From: Syngnathus acus
Taxonomy: Eukaryota > Chordata > Actinopteri > Syngnathiformes > Syngnathidae
DNA: 64,000 nt
NCBI RefSeq assembly: GCF_901709675.1
Contig: NC_051103.1
Span: forward strand, 8,169,501-8,233,500
Direction: 5' to 3'
The notes beneath the pieces were generated by a model, which was not told the origin of the DNA, did not search any database, and saw only the letters and a list, made by a program, of their open reading frames with translations. The position numbers and the translations under genes are program-made. Shown piece by piece: positions 31,801-46,800 of this stretch. Within the stretch, counting starts at the first letter, position 1; each line of letters begins with the position of its first letter.

Positions 31801-34800
31801 TCTAGGAATGCGCCCCCCCCCCCCCGAGGACTGGAGTTTGAGAGCCCTGCTCTACTCTAGGGGAATCTCCCGTTAGTTCTACTTGCAGTTGTGTGTGCCA
31901 GAGAGCGAGAGAAGATCGACAATGACAAGCAGAAAGAGTGTGAGCAGGCAAAAGTATCTGAATATGGATTAGTGGTCAATTGGTGAAGAGGTCACATATC
32001 GCTTACACTGAGGGACGCAATCAGGCCACTCAGGAAATTCATCAGCTCTTTCCTGTGGCCGCTATCTGTGCAGAACAGTTTCACCAGCTCCCTAAAACAC
32101 ACGATGCACAAATACAGCTATTTGAAGCATGCAACCTTTTTCTAGCTTGCCAGCCCCGCATCACACACAAACCTGCAGATGTCCAGCTGGGCTGTGAGAT
32201 GGTCTTTTTGGATGCACAATTCCTTCTTATCCTTCAGCAGACAAATGACATCTGTCATCTCCACCACAGCATCCTCGTGGTCATCCAAATCCAGCTCGTA
32301 GCGGAGATACAGTTTACCCACCTGTGAATAGCAAGAAATAAAATAAATTAAAAAAAAGTCGTAACCCCCACACAAGAAAATAAAAATTCAAATATTTGTC
32401 CGACTGACTTGTGCAAATCTGAGTAGCTTGATCTTTTCTGCGATGTTGTCGTGAATCAGTTCTGAATAAACACATGCCAGATCCTCATGGTGGTAGAGGA
32501 ACTTCTGGACATGGGGGATCAGTGATCGCACCATGGCCTGCATGGGTGCACAAGGCCTCCAGCTCTCAGTGAGGGACTCCATTTTGACACACTGAGATAG
32601 CAGACGGATACCGCAGATGTTCATGAATGTCAATCTGTCGTTCTCGTTGAAGATGGGAATGGCTGGCTCGCCTGGCGCTGTCCTCCCTGGCATCGTAAAA
32701 AAAACCCAAAAAAGGTCATGTTGTTGCATCATAGTTTTGGGTTTCAATCAATGGCTATCTTCCAAAAACCTTTCAAAGATTTTCTTTGGGGCTGACTTCA
32801 AGGTTAACTTTCAAGTAAACAAGCAATCCTTTTGTCCTTGTTTCATTAGTTCGTAGTTTGAAATATCAATTACTCGACAGTAGCTGAAATACTTTGTAAG
32901 AATTAGCAGCATACCAGAGAAGGCAGTATTTTTCCTTTGCGAGGTCTTCTTCTCTGCTGGCGGCAGATTGAGGAGGCACACTTCCTTACGGGATTTGAAG
33001 ATCTTCTCCAGTTCCTTACTGTCAGCTATCATGGGTTTACGTGCCAGGCTCACCCAGTTCATATCTTTGGTGGGGAAGACTCTTTTGTCAGACACCATAC
33101 CTAAACAAAAGAAATAGCAGCCAATCCCGTGTCAATTGACATTGCATCTTTTTTTGGATCTGCTAAGTGTCCAGAAAACAAAAGGCGCTCACCTTTCAAA
33201 GTGGAGGCGTAACTGAGATCGCGTTTGTACTGAGGCCTGTCCTCATGTTCGCCAGACACTTGGATTCTACACTTGCCAGCTGTCAGAAATGCAGAGAGAC
33301 ATGATTATCGATGAAAAAGCAATGCTGATCAAACGAAGACGAAATTCTGGTCTTACCAAGTGTGGCGTAGAGCACTGACACATCCTGAAGCACTTCAGCA
33401 GTTGGAATGGGAGATGATGAAGCGATGACTTCCAAAAGAGCTACATATTGCCTCATGTTGGGACTGCCATCCACATTCAGTAACTGATCAAATACAATTG
33501 ACATTGTCAAATTAAAAATATCATCCCAAGTATAAGGCCGCTAATTACACTGGCACCTTTGATTGAACACCCCCAATAGCTATATGTATTTTATGTGAAA
33601 TATTAACCAAAAGAAAGTGTCAGAAATATCACATAACTGTGTTCTTTCATCATTCATTTTAAGGAAAGTATAAACTTAACTTTAAAGAGTGCTACACTCA
33701 ATAATATTCAATCATTTCTCATTACAATTGGAGGACAAGGAATCATGTGATAATAATGGCAATGATAGCTTTCAACTCTTTTTGGTTTCATTCCAAAGAT
33801 TTGGTTCAAGTTTGTAGCTTACTCTGATAAAGAAGTCTTTCATGCCTTCCAGTTTGCTATAAAAAGGAGCCAAGACATTGGGCTCCTCAGTGTGGCTTTC
33901 CCGTCCACCACGCATCAGTGAGCTGTAGCGCTGGAACATGTGAGTGGGGTCACTCCAGCACACCTCCCTCAAGTGGTAGAAGCGTCCTGAACACCAGCCA
34001 CTACTTTGCTTGCGGAAAGACAAAATTGGATGAGTGGATTCAAACAATCCACGATTCATGCTGTCAGTGACATCGAGTACCTGCGGTATTCCACTTGTAG
34101 GAATACAGCCGGGTTATGCTGGAAGAGTTCCTGTAGGCTGTTCTGGGGACAGTTGGTGTGTAGGTAGGAGTAGATGTTGTGGAGGTGCTGAGTTGTGGAT
34201 GTAAAATGTGCCCCCTCTGGCACATTATCCAGGGACGCTTGTTTATCTGCCGCGCCTTTGATACACCACTCCTTCAGATAGGTAATCAGCTCATCCACTG
34301 ATACGTTTTGTCTGATTCCTATAAGAGGCACAAAGGATGCAGCCACTGAATTGGGCTCAAATCTATTGTGGGAAAAATGGCAAAACTTACCCAGGGCTCT
34401 GCTGAACTCGCTGGACTTCATGTTCACATAATAGACGTGTGTCCCAAGCAGGTCGGTAATTTCAGGCGCATTCAAGTAGACTGCGTTTGGACAGAGGTAC
34501 GTCAGCTCGCTCTTTTCACCTTCCTGCGGACGAAAGGCTGGCATCCATTGGAGACGACACAGGTGGTGGTAGAAGGAAGAGTTGGTTGTTCGGATTGGCC
34601 GAGCGTCGCTGTCCATCACCTGAGCGGTGAGATACTGCGAGTAGCGATGCCTGGAACAGAAATGGACAATTCAGGTCAATGTCATGTCGATTCTTATTCT
34701 TTATTTGACAGTAACTGCACACCGAGCATTTTCAAATGAATTTGTGAGGGGAAAAAATACAAAGCATTTCAACAAAGCATATTTGACAAATCCGATTGAA

Positions 34801-37800
34801 AATTCCAGCTCAATGATGTTGACACTGCATTGCACACCAAAGTGGCATAACTGTGTGATCACATTATTCTGGAGCTCGGGGCATCCAGAGTCAAATGTGC
34901 AACGAGATTTCTATTTATGCTTGAATGGAAAAAAAATGAGCTCATGCGCGATTGATTGATTGATCAGTGTAAGTGAATGCAAGTCATTGCATGTTTCCAG
35001 AGTCCTGCCAGATCCATTGTTTTCAAAAGTGAATGCATCTGTGGGACAATATTCCCAGGTGGCCAAACATTACCCTGTGTTCCAGTTGGTCGCCAGCAGA
35101 TTTAGCAAAGCCTTTCTCTGTTCCAGGAGGCAGGGAGCAGTCAGCTGGGCTGTGGCCAGGGCATGAAACTCCTCGCACGGGTAGTCGTCAATGACACAGT
35201 TCTCTCCGGGAGTTTGCTGCCACATTGCGCTTTCCGCTGACCATGGACTGGAGCTCTGGAAGTTCAGTGCAAACGACCAACAGAAAGTGTCTCATTAAAG
35301 CTCCGATTGGAATTTGATACGTATGTATCCACCATATCCCATGCACCACGAAAGACAAATCTAGAAACAATGAGATTGTGTTTGCAGCACGAGCGAAAAC
35401 AGCCATCTGGAATGACAACCTGCTGACATGTCTCTTTAGTCACCTGCTCTTTCTGCTCACTCTCAAAACAGCTGGAGTTTTAGTGTACCTCTGTCATCAT
35501 GTACAAAATAGGTAAGCTAGTTATCGTGAGCATAGATTTAGATCATGACTTGAGATTGATTACGAAACTAGGAGGTGAAAGTTGAGCAATGGCATCCTCA
35601 CCAGTTCTTTGGATGTGAGCGTCTGTTTCTCTTTTCGGATGATGAGACCATCACTGACACCCAGTCTGGTGAACAGTTGTCTCCAACCTGCCAGATCATT
35701 GTCTGCCTGCAAGTACTTGGGACTCAGCAGGACCCAGTCATAACCTGGTTGATGGATGGATGGATGGAAGTCATGGAAATGTTATCGCCGAGGATCAGAA
35801 TAGAAAAATAAAGCAAATAGGATGCCATTAGAGCACAGATGTCAAACTCAAGTTTTCCACCCCTCTCCAACTGAATTGTTAACGTCAAGGCGATTTGTAT
35901 AGCGCGTCCCAGGACTGTATATTCGAGCCATCAATGTCACTTGAGTGTCTTGAATAAGTACCCGGAAGTGTCTTTGACAGGTCCATGTTGTCATATGCTT
36001 CTGAGAAGTGTACCCTGCTCTGTGCAGGGTACAGCAGACCCTTGTTGGTGAGCACTGGTACTGCAATGTCTGCATACTCCTGGCTCGAGATGCAGTGCTG
36101 CTTGATGAAAATCAGGTAACTCACAATCACCGCCTCTGGTTTTGACTATGGGTAAAAAGTAAAAAAAAAAAAAAAGTGAGATTAAGATGAGAGAATGAGA
36201 ATAATAATAAAATAAGCTTGTTTTAAAAAAAAAAAAAAAACAACAACCCATAAAATCACTCTTCTCTCAACTCTAAGAACCATATAAAAGATCTACCTTC
36301 CATTTTTCGTTTTGCAACACAGGGTAGATGTGCTGCTCGAGCAGCTCCTGCGGCTCAAGTTGATGAACTCCAAGTCTTCTCAGCAGCTCCTGCACTTGCT
36401 GACTTTCCAATGCTTCCACGCAATTCATCAGAGACGGGTGAACTATGTTGACATCCTTGTACAATTCGGACAAATATGCTGTGGGCGGTAAAAAAAAGGA
36501 TGACTGTAGCTTTCAAGTATCGTGTCAGAGCATCGAGGGATGCGTTATCAGTGGTGCTGTCATTTGCTTTACCACCAAGATAATAAGAAATAAAAATGGA
36601 ATGAGATTGAAGAAAATAGAAGGAAAATTAAAGAAGCCCAGGAACGGAACCTTGAGGCACTCCCGACCTGAGAGGATTGGTAAAGGACTCCACACAAATG
36701 TGACACTTTTTAATTCTAAGAATCAAAAGAATGCCTCACTCATTAATTTTGGGGTGGTGAAATATATTTGACTATGTACACCTAAATAAATTGCATTGCC
36801 CATACTCTTAGAGAACGCCTGCCTGCCAGTGGCCTACATTCCAAGACTGGCACTTTGTCTCTGTCCTGCTGAATATTTGAAAAGAGTGCACAGTGATTCA
36901 TTCCGTGGTCTCTCTGCTATCACATACAACTTTGTACACTTGACTTCCCCTCAAAGCTGAAGAGTTCAACATTCGCAGTGACTCGCTCCACTCGCTGACC
37001 TGGAAACAAAACTTCACTCATATTATTCCATGCCTATTGCTTCAATGTTGAGTTTATAAATTGAGAAATAAAAAAAAAGAAAATTCAACCAACTATCTCA
37101 AAGCATGGCCTGGCAATTAAATGCTCGGTTCAAACCAAACGTGTCCCTTTACTGCAACTCCTCCGTGATGCTTGTGACTCATAAGAAATATATAAGAACG
37201 CAGGAGAGTTCGTCTGAGTCATGCTCGCCTTTCTAAACCTAATCCGCATTTAGATATGATGACGCAAAAATCAACCGGTATTCTTCACTCTTGCTATTTT
37301 GAGGGTGAGGGAAGTGATTTGAAAAACTGCACTTCCACCAGCAAAGGTTCATGTGATGTGAAATCCTCTTTACTGTCAACATAAACCTTTCAGGCAAATT
37401 GAAAATAGAAACCGGAGATGAAAACTGACCTCAATTCTGACAGGTTTTCCTTTTGTGCGAGGCATACATATATTTGATACGTGATGTCACACAATATGCA
37501 AAGTAGCTGACGGCTATCTAAGGCAGGATTTACACTTCAACGGACTCATATCTGATTTTTGTACATGTACTGTGGTAAGAAATGCTTGATGCATTAAATC
37601 AGGATCTCAATCAAGAACGTATAGCACAAATCAATCAATTACCAGTTTGGGCTTCCGTTTTCTTTGTCTTGCTTTCTTCCACTGGGAAGAAGACGCTATC
37701 TCCATCCAGTGCCACCACACGTCCATCAGCAAGAGGGATTATGGGCAGAGTCCTAAGAGTCTGCAAAATGGAGTCCCCGTCTCCATACCCATGTTCCACA

Positions 37801-40800
37801 GCCCTGTAGTTACAAACAAGAAGTCTGGCCAACTGCTGCAGGCCAGCATCTAGAAGAGAAAGAATGATCAGACTTTGTGCGAAGAATTACAAATTATTTG
37901 GGTAGACAGCTCTTAAAGTGCATCAGTCATTAAATTGATTGTGTTTTTGTTTTTTTAAATAATAACAAAAGGCTACAGAACAGAGCAGCCAGTGATGAGT
38001 AGGAGTAGAACAAATAAAAAATGAATTTAGGATGAACAGGCGCAAATATTTATCATCAAATCAGCAATATAGGATTCGTCAATCCAGAGTTTTGTTTGTC
38101 CATGTCCATTATTTCACACTAATTAGTAGGCCAACATAAATCTGTTGTCCATTCACCTGTGTGGATAGTCTCTTCTTTCATCAGCTCCTTGGCCATGGCT
38201 GTGGTTACCGTGGTAACATCAGAGCCCCTCAAATTGCGAACTCCCAGGTGGGTAAGAAGAGAGGCAGGTGGGGCAGGCTTTAGACTGGGATGCAGATATG
38301 AGAGCAACAGATGCTTTTCCAGCTCATCTTGGTTGATAACCTTGCGAATCACAGCATCCTTACACACCGCTATTTGGGACGGTAGCTTGTACACAACCTG
38401 ACCGTCTGGAAAAGAAATCATCAGGTTACAAACAAAAATCTCAAACAAATGCTTGGTTGTTTGTAAGACATCTTCATTTGAAAGGCACAATCAGAACATG
38501 CTGTCGTTGCTCCGATATATAATTGGACCTAAATAGATGTCCAAACTACTTGATGATGGCATTGGCACTTATTATTAAGAACTTAAATAACCTAAATAAC
38601 ATCTGATCTTTAGATGATCAAATTAAAAGATATGTGGTTGCCATGGCAATGACAAAGATGCCATCCCCCATATTCCAGTGTACAAGCGGAAAACAAAAAC
38701 TTTTTTAAATGATTATTATTTATTTATTTTTTGAAATGAATTTTTCTTCATTTTATTCTGGTCGTGTTTGTACACCATGATCTTTTAAGCCGAGCAGGTG
38801 TGAGTAATACCTGAGCTGAGTGTAGGCAGGAAGGCCTTGCCCTTGAGCAACTGGATTATCTGATTGGCGACGGGTTTAAAGAAGTCCATCACCTCATCAG
38901 GCAGGGGAATAAACTGCAGGGACTGGCAGAGACCCCCAAGGCCTGTGAACTCTGGGTGATCCTTTCAAGAATAAAAATAAAACAGCATCAAAATATGGAA
39001 GTCTGCTCATTCTTTCTCTCTCATGTGATCTATCCCAATTTTACATTCAAGTCAAAGGTCACTAGATGGCTTACATTGAAGACTTTCATGGCTTGAAGGA
39101 AGAGTTGTGGTATCTCAGATCGGAGCCACTGGTTCCATGAGCTGTCTCTGTCGACGTCCTCTCGAGAAGAAGGGATGTCAAAGTCACCTGAATGGAGAAA
39201 AAAAAACCCACATAAGGAGGGAGCATTATAATTATTCATTTGGAGCCATGATTGTAAAAAGGCAATTTCGTTTTATATTTACATCTCCAGCCTTCTATCT
39301 ATTTATTATGTTTTTTGGTCCTTGATTATTTTTTCATCTAGCTCTCTCACTAGTGTATTCTACGTCAGACTTTTTTTTTGCCATGATCTAAATTTGTGTG
39401 TCTTACATAAAGTTGCATTCATGTTATTGATTAGGGATTTTAAGGTTGCAAATTTATTTCTAATGCAATTTACAATTTGAAGGTTACTGACATTTAGTCA
39501 GCAATCTTGGAGCCCATCCAGGTTTAAAAAGAAATATACTTTGTACTGTAATGATTGCCATTGCTGACCCTTGCTGGTACACTTGAGTACTGCACAAGAT
39601 TTGTTTGTGTGTTTTATCACTGGGGTCAATTTGAAGCCAGATATTCACAACTTTCTTATTTACTTATTTCAAAAGATTAAAAAATGAATTACAACTTTTT
39701 TTTTCCCCAAGAGAATGCATCATGTGTTAGCCTATTGACTAGTGCTTAACATACATGCTTACATGTGTACAGGAAATTGAAAACATTTCATTTACATTTA
39801 GTCTGTCCTATGAAACACAAAGGGATGATGTCGATCTTTTCGATGATGATGTCATCATTTAGAAGAAACATTTATCATTGAATGGGACTCAAATGGACTC
39901 TAAAGATTTAATATTGTGGAAGATGAACGTATCTAACTTGTTAACTACACAAATAGAGCTGAAGTTAGTTTCGAAATTCGGTCAATTGGAACATTTCTGT
40001 CAAAGTTACACTCATATTACAAAGCCAATGAATAAAGTCGTATCAGTCATCACAACAAAGGAAGAAAAAAACAAACAAACAAACAAACAAACACAACCTT
40101 GTACGATGAAGCGGAATCCAAAGCTGCGAAGAGGCAGGTAGGCAAAGACGGGCTGTTTCGGCGGTTGGCCTATCATGTCGCTTCCAGAGTTGTCGCAGTC
40201 AAGTTGGAAGGCGAGGGCAAGCTCGGTCGTTTCCACATTCTCTTTAAGCTATAGGGGGGGGGGGGAGAAAAAAAAAAACACTCAAGGTGGGATAACAATA
40301 TGCTCATTGGAAAACAGTGCACCATAAATTGAAACTGCTCATACCAAGTAAATGAACCCCAAAATAAATATTACATTTCATTTAAGTTTATATTTTTGTT
40401 CCATGAAATGAAAATGACATTTTGTTTTGAATATTACAGTATCCATCATCGAATGTGGCCTGACCAACCTCAATAAATGAAAACTTCATTTGCTGTACTC
40501 CTGTTGTAAATGATATATATTAATAATATATTATAAAAAGAAAACAACTCTGACCTACATTACGACGTGCGGTTTAAATGATCAGTCAATACATGTTACC
40601 AACGTAAACCTTATGAGGAATTATGAAAATGATGCTGTCATGCCTCGTCCCCAGTTTTGCTGTGTATAGGTTGTCATTGTGTTTGGGTGCTCGCCCCTCC
40701 CTTCCTGTGTGCCCTTGATTAGTGTAACCACACGCACCTGCCTCTCGTTACCTGTGTCTTATTTAAGTTCTGTTTGCGTGTCACTCGCTGTCGGCGCATT

Positions 40801-43800
40801 GCACGAGATGTGCGGACCATGCATGGCTCACGGTCACTCGGTTTGTTTGGTTCCTGTCTTTTGTTTCACGTTTTGGGCGGTTAGACCTGTTAGTTTGTTG
40901 TTTAGCCGCGTCAGCTTGCCGAGTCTGTCCTTTTGGTTTTGCTTAGTCACGTCAGTTTGCCGGGTTTGTATTTTGGTTTCCTGCAATAAACCCTGGTCCG
41001 AGCTGCATTTGGTCGCCCTCGCTCCATTACTCCACCCCGTTCCTGACAGATGCCTCCATTTCCTTCTGCATGTGAGTTTTCGAGTGTGTCTGTGCACCCA
41101 CCGCATAACAAACAGGTGTGTGACAAGTGCGTGCGCGACTCACCATCTTGGGCTGCAGTGTACTTTTGACAACTAGCCAGCGCTCAGTGCCATCGGAGTG
41201 CTCCACCTCCAGGACATTATGATTCAGGTCTTTACGAGTCATTGTTACAATGCGGCTCTCGGCCTGCAGGAGAGGAGAAAGCGCGTACAAAAAAAAAAAA
41301 AAAAAAAAAAACGGGTTCGATTGAAGCACACAAGCAAAACAAATGAGATTGATCAAAATATGCCAGAGGTACCTGATTGTAGATGGTAATGGAACGTAGT
41401 CGGTGCAGAAACAGCAGCAGGGAAGGGTGCACGTCATGGAACAGGTTTCGGGTTTGATGGCACTCGGAGCGGAGAGGAAGGCGGATCTTGGTTGTCCAGC
41501 TGGTAAGAAATCAAAGAGAGGTTCATTAGCTTCATTAGTGTTTGCTTCTTTTGTCCAGTAGCTAGCTGCACCACAATTTAGAATTGCTGATCCCTCGCAG
41601 ATGCTGACATTTGAATGCTATCCACTTAAGGACAATTTGAAAGGTTTGTCAAACTTCCATTTTAACTGCACTGGCTGGCAGTGAATGAGTTACTCTCTGT
41701 TTAGGTCTTGAGTAGATAAAGTAGGGTAAGAAAATCAAAAGCTGGCAAACATATCAGACCTGTGAGGAGGAAATGGCTCATTTAATTGTGGCTCCAAAGG
41801 CCTCTCATCATCAATCCAGTGAGGGAGGATGTATCCTATGGGGCCACATGTCTTGTCGAAAAACAAATGGAAGCCATTGGAGTGAATCTCTGGACGGTCT
41901 GTGACTTTGAATACTGACTTAAAGCCAATCCCCTTTTGTCCTGCACAGATCAAAAGGATTGGAAATACACACAAGATGGTAGGCTTACTTGTGCTTGCAC
42001 CAGGTCTACTAATAATTGTGGATTTGCAATGATATGCATGACTAGCATATCAAGAACAAATATTTCAATTCCACTTTTGTCGTTCAAATTAGAAAAGGTG
42101 TGTTGCTATATGCCTCCCCGGTAGCGCAGGTGAAAAATGACGGCATTTCAGCTGCCTCTCCTTGAGCTACATTGTTACTAAAAATCCAGTTAGCCTTGGT
42201 TGATAGACATCTTTTATATTCAAATCACACATCTTGTTTTTTTAACAATGGGTGATCGGCCCCAAAATGGTATGAAACCTATTACATACCTATGTATCCA
42301 TATTTATGTTTGCCCTTGGTACTTTGACCCACATCACATATGGCCTTTATATTTGCCTCCTGGAAGCCAGTCTCATTGTTGAGAACGGTGATGCAGTCCT
42401 TCTCAATCACAAAAGCCAGTGCTGGTATAGCATCGGGCTCTGATGCGTAACTGTTGTCATCTGCATTCTGGAAACAGGGTAATAAATAAGAATTCATTAC
42501 ATTTGTATAGCGCTTTTCAAAAACCCAAAGACGCTTACAATGCACATCAAATAGTGGCTTCCTCTTTAATCCCACTCAATGGCAAACAAGTCTTTTTAAA
42601 TGTTCTTTTCAAGGTTCATTCAAGATCACCAATGTTTGCCAAACAGTCGGCAGATGTTAAGCAGATGTTCGCCTGTGCTCTTCTTAGCACTGGGATGCTA
42701 TTGTTAGCAATAGGATTATTGGTCATTTCAAAAGTGTGTTAAAGCTTATAAATACCTGTATAAGTTCCAAAACAAAATGCGTGTCTTTGCTGTAGAGCTC
42801 GGTCGAGAGGCGGTCCAAACTTCTGCCAAGTCGGTCCTGTTGCACCTGCATTAGGTTCTGACCTTCAGCTGAGAGTTCCACACCAATACCAAATCCTTTT
42901 TTTCTGTCATAACGTAAACAAACAAGAGAAGAAAGCCATTTTAGTTTTGAGAAATTGCTACCAAAAAAAAAACATGAGCACACACCTTATCTCCTCAATG
43001 ATGTTCCTGTGGACATCTAAAGCAGGTTCCGATTGACAGGTTGCCTTCTCCTCTTTGTTCAAATCCAGGATTTGTGGCTGATTGACAATAAGACCTTGGA
43101 CCTCACTGCTTTTATTTGACATTTCATCATTTGACAGAGAAGCAAAAAGCTCTTCTTCAGATAATTCTTCCTCCACTGGCTCGTCTCCTTCTTGTGCTCC
43201 ATTACCTAAAGCCAATTCAAATAGTATATAGTTGTATTCTATTTGCCCTATTAAATGAGTTCATATTTGTTCTTGTCAATTGTAGTTGACAGTACCTTTT
43301 CGAAGGCTGGGGTTGAGATGACTGGAGGATAGACTGCTGTCTGTCGCATTGTCTTCAAGGCTCACGTTCATCACACCTGACAGACGACTGCGCTCAGAAT
43401 CCACCACATTCCACTGAAGTCACAAATAGCACATCAAATGAGAACTTTGAAAAGAAACGTGACTGACGATGATTGCATTCATAATCATAGCATTTACCCT
43501 TGTTTGGAGGTTGGGCTGATGAAAAGGTCCTGTGTAGAAGGCACCATATGGCTTTGCTGATGTCAGCTTTTTTTGGTAGTCCTTCAGCCACTCTGTGATG
43601 CCCAGGAGGATTCCCAGTCGATGCAAACAATTGATGTGCCTTGGGTTTGAATGGGCCGCAGTGATTAGGACCACTTTGGACTTGGTTTGGCCCAAGACTT
43701 TGGACAAAGGCTCTAAAAACACCTGAAGGTCAAATGATACCATTTCATCAAATGCATGTCTACAGTTCTTTTTTGTCCGTTCGTAACAAAAGAGAAAAGT

Positions 43801-46800
43801 GGAAGCACAGTGACCTCGTTGTTCATGCAAGCGACCAGCTGTATGTCTTAGCAAGGAAAACAAAAGTTAGCAAACAAGCCCATTAGTCCATAAAATCTTT
43901 GTTCCAGATGAAGTGCAACTAACCTGCTGCAAAACAGCCTGACAGATTCTATTTGGAATTCGAACCAAACATTCCAAAAGGAAATGAGCCACTGGGCTGT
44001 AACATGACATGTCCTCTTCAGCTCGAGAAAGATCTAGACACCAGAGCAAATGTTAGCGATAGAACATGGCTGTGTATTCCCGTTGAGGCTGAAGCTACCT
44101 TCTTTAGCCACAGCCGCGGCAAGGGAACTCTGAATATGATTAGCCAAGAGGGCAATGGGAGCATTTGGGATCCCATCAGCTACAACAATGGACACTAGGT
44201 GGCCAGCTGTTCCCACGGGGTCAAGGGTCATGGCAGCATTGGAGAAATACTTGTCTCCTGTGTCTGAGGTGACCCTGAGCAGCAGACACGGTGTCACCTC
44301 CAAAGCTGCCAAGTCTGTATTTTCTGTTATTGATCAAAATGGAAGATATCAGCATCGGTTATAGAAACAAATAATATTCCACTGTACAAACACCCACCTG
44401 CATTTCTTTCAATAAAATCTTTGAGGGAGCCATGGACAGGTTTAAATATGAGCTCCCATTGACTCCATTCATTCAAATCCTCTAACAGAGGACAGGAATG
44501 CAAACTGGCCAACGCCTGGACCTTTGACATCTCCCCAAGCCGCCCCACGGCTTCACACTCACTTTTGGCACTGCGGAGAGAAAAAGTTCGTTTGTCTGTG
44601 GCATGCACGGGGTGGTTTTGATTTCTGCCAATTGTTGACATGACAGAGACCAACCTTAAAATGCCATGCCTGGCGAACATTGTGGACTCGTAAAAGACTT
44701 GGCTCAGTCCTCCTCCGGCTAGGTCTTTCTGACGCTGGACTAGTCTGACCAGTGTCTGTAGCGAGCCGTAGCCCAAGTCCCGACTGTCCTGCACTCCGTA
44801 GTGGGATTGCAATGCCAACTCCACGTGGGACAGCTGTGAACATTCAAAGGAGAACAATATGTTTCCACTTCATCATCATTGATAGTTTAGAGTCAGTTTA
44901 CAATAGCAATCTGTTCCTACGGTGGCAAAAGCCATTTGTAACCTTCAAATGTTTGGTGTCAGGACCATCGTAAAGTGTGTGCGTGGAGCTCTATTGATTT
45001 ATTGGACGTCAACTCACTTCATCTTGACCACCAGAAGTATTTTGCCCACATTGTTTGATGAACTCAAATATGTCTTGTTTGGTGGGTCTGAAAAAACTTC
45101 TTTTCACATTTCCATGACTTCTCAGAATCAAAGTGGAACCAAGCACGTCCTGCAGTAGCTGCATTTGACACAAAGCACATGTTTTTCAATATTCAAGAAT
45201 AATGGTTGGCATTTAAATACACACATACCTGAATGTGTTTCACCAAGAACCCCAAGAAGCTGCCTTGACCCAAGGACGGAAAGTCTTGAACCTGGAAGTG
45301 TTTGGTCAAATTCCTCTCTAAGATGGCAATATCAGCCAAATGGATGGCTGAGTTCATCGAGGATAGGCTATCTTTTAGGTACTGCTTGACTTTGGCTGAA
45401 AAAGCCATTCAGAATTGGGACTTAGTTGCCACAGTAGACGTATGGAGCAAAAAAGACATCTTGACTCGATACCTTCACTGGGATTGCTTGTGGCGCGTCT
45501 GTCTTCCATTGGATCTTTTCTTCCAGATCTTTGAGGAGTTTCCTTCTTGGCCTTCTGGTCCTGTGGGATAGCTAGCGAGGCACCGCAAATTGCCAATTGA
45601 AAGAGAGATGATGCCAGCCTGTCACCTGACACTTGCGTTAGGAATCTCCGGATATTTGTCTGTAAACAACCAAAGAGCGCACAATCACTCAAATAATTAC
45701 TGAGACAGACTCAAATTTGGTCCCCAACTTTGTTTGTGTCCAGGGTACATTTGCGTATATGTTTACGCTTGATATTCCCACCCATATACGCTTGGCATCT
45801 CGACTACTAGAACTCCAAAATTCCGCAAGCTTGACTGCGTAAACATGGAGAGTGGGAAAGGTGAAGAAGGGTAAGAAGTGTTCTGGCAGCATCGGCTCCA
45901 GGAGAAGGTCCAGATAACTGTAACGGGTGTTTTGGGAACATGCCGGCAATGATATCAGTCGACCCCGAGTCCTTCTGGTGCCTCTCAGAAGGCGTCAATA
46001 AATGATCGGAACAGGGAAGATACGAACAGAAAATTGGATTTACGTTTGTTGTTTATAGCTGTCGGTTAACATTTTCAGTGAACCAAGCGAGCGTCCCCAA
46101 GTGTACTGTAAATGAAGCGAATGAACCAGAGGCGCAATGTTTCACACACTTGTGAAGAGCGCTCACCTGCCTACCTACCTTTAGCACTGGAGAACTGAAG
46201 AGCTTTTCTGCATTTGTGAAGACTTCCAGCACCACTTCTGCTGCTGTCAAGGAAGCATATTTCTTCCTGAGGTCCAGGTTCTCGGCAAAGATGGAGCATG
46301 CGCCTTTGACAGGATCCAGGACAACCTTCTTCAGCTTCATGAGACGCTCCCGGGTGTCCTCTTCTAGTTCTTTCTGAATGGTTTCTTTAATTTGATCCAT
46401 TACGCTATGCTCACAACGACTGACTTTATTTAATGACTGAAGGAGACAGAGACATTTGTTTTGGATTCATTTCAAGGATCAACTCCCGAATAAAATGTCT
46501 ACTACTAAAAGCTTACCGATATGGACAACCCAAGACTGGTTATCCTGATGCCCAGTTCGTAAGGAGACTCACAGTTATAATGGTCAGCTAGATACTTCAT
46601 AAACTCAGCCAGGTCTACCTTGGGCTGGCTCGAATTTCTCCTGTAACTGCGAAGGTGCTGGAAAGGAGAAAAGGCGTCGAATGAGCAAAAATAAGGGCAA
46701 GTCATCAAAACGAATCTCACGATGATATCCCGTAATTGACATTACAACACCTTTAAGATGTCAACTGTCTCAATCTGGGGGATATCATCGTCCTTGGTGT

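Noticed and set aside
40679-41176. 165-residue reading frame on the + strand
   Set aside because: Lies almost wholly in the solo LTR and crosses its 3' end into intron.
43731-43863. 5' extension of the - strand reading frame before VFLEPLSK
   Set aside because: Intron sequence: a good acceptor (TTGACCTTCAG) precedes VFLEP and the preceding exon joins it in phase.
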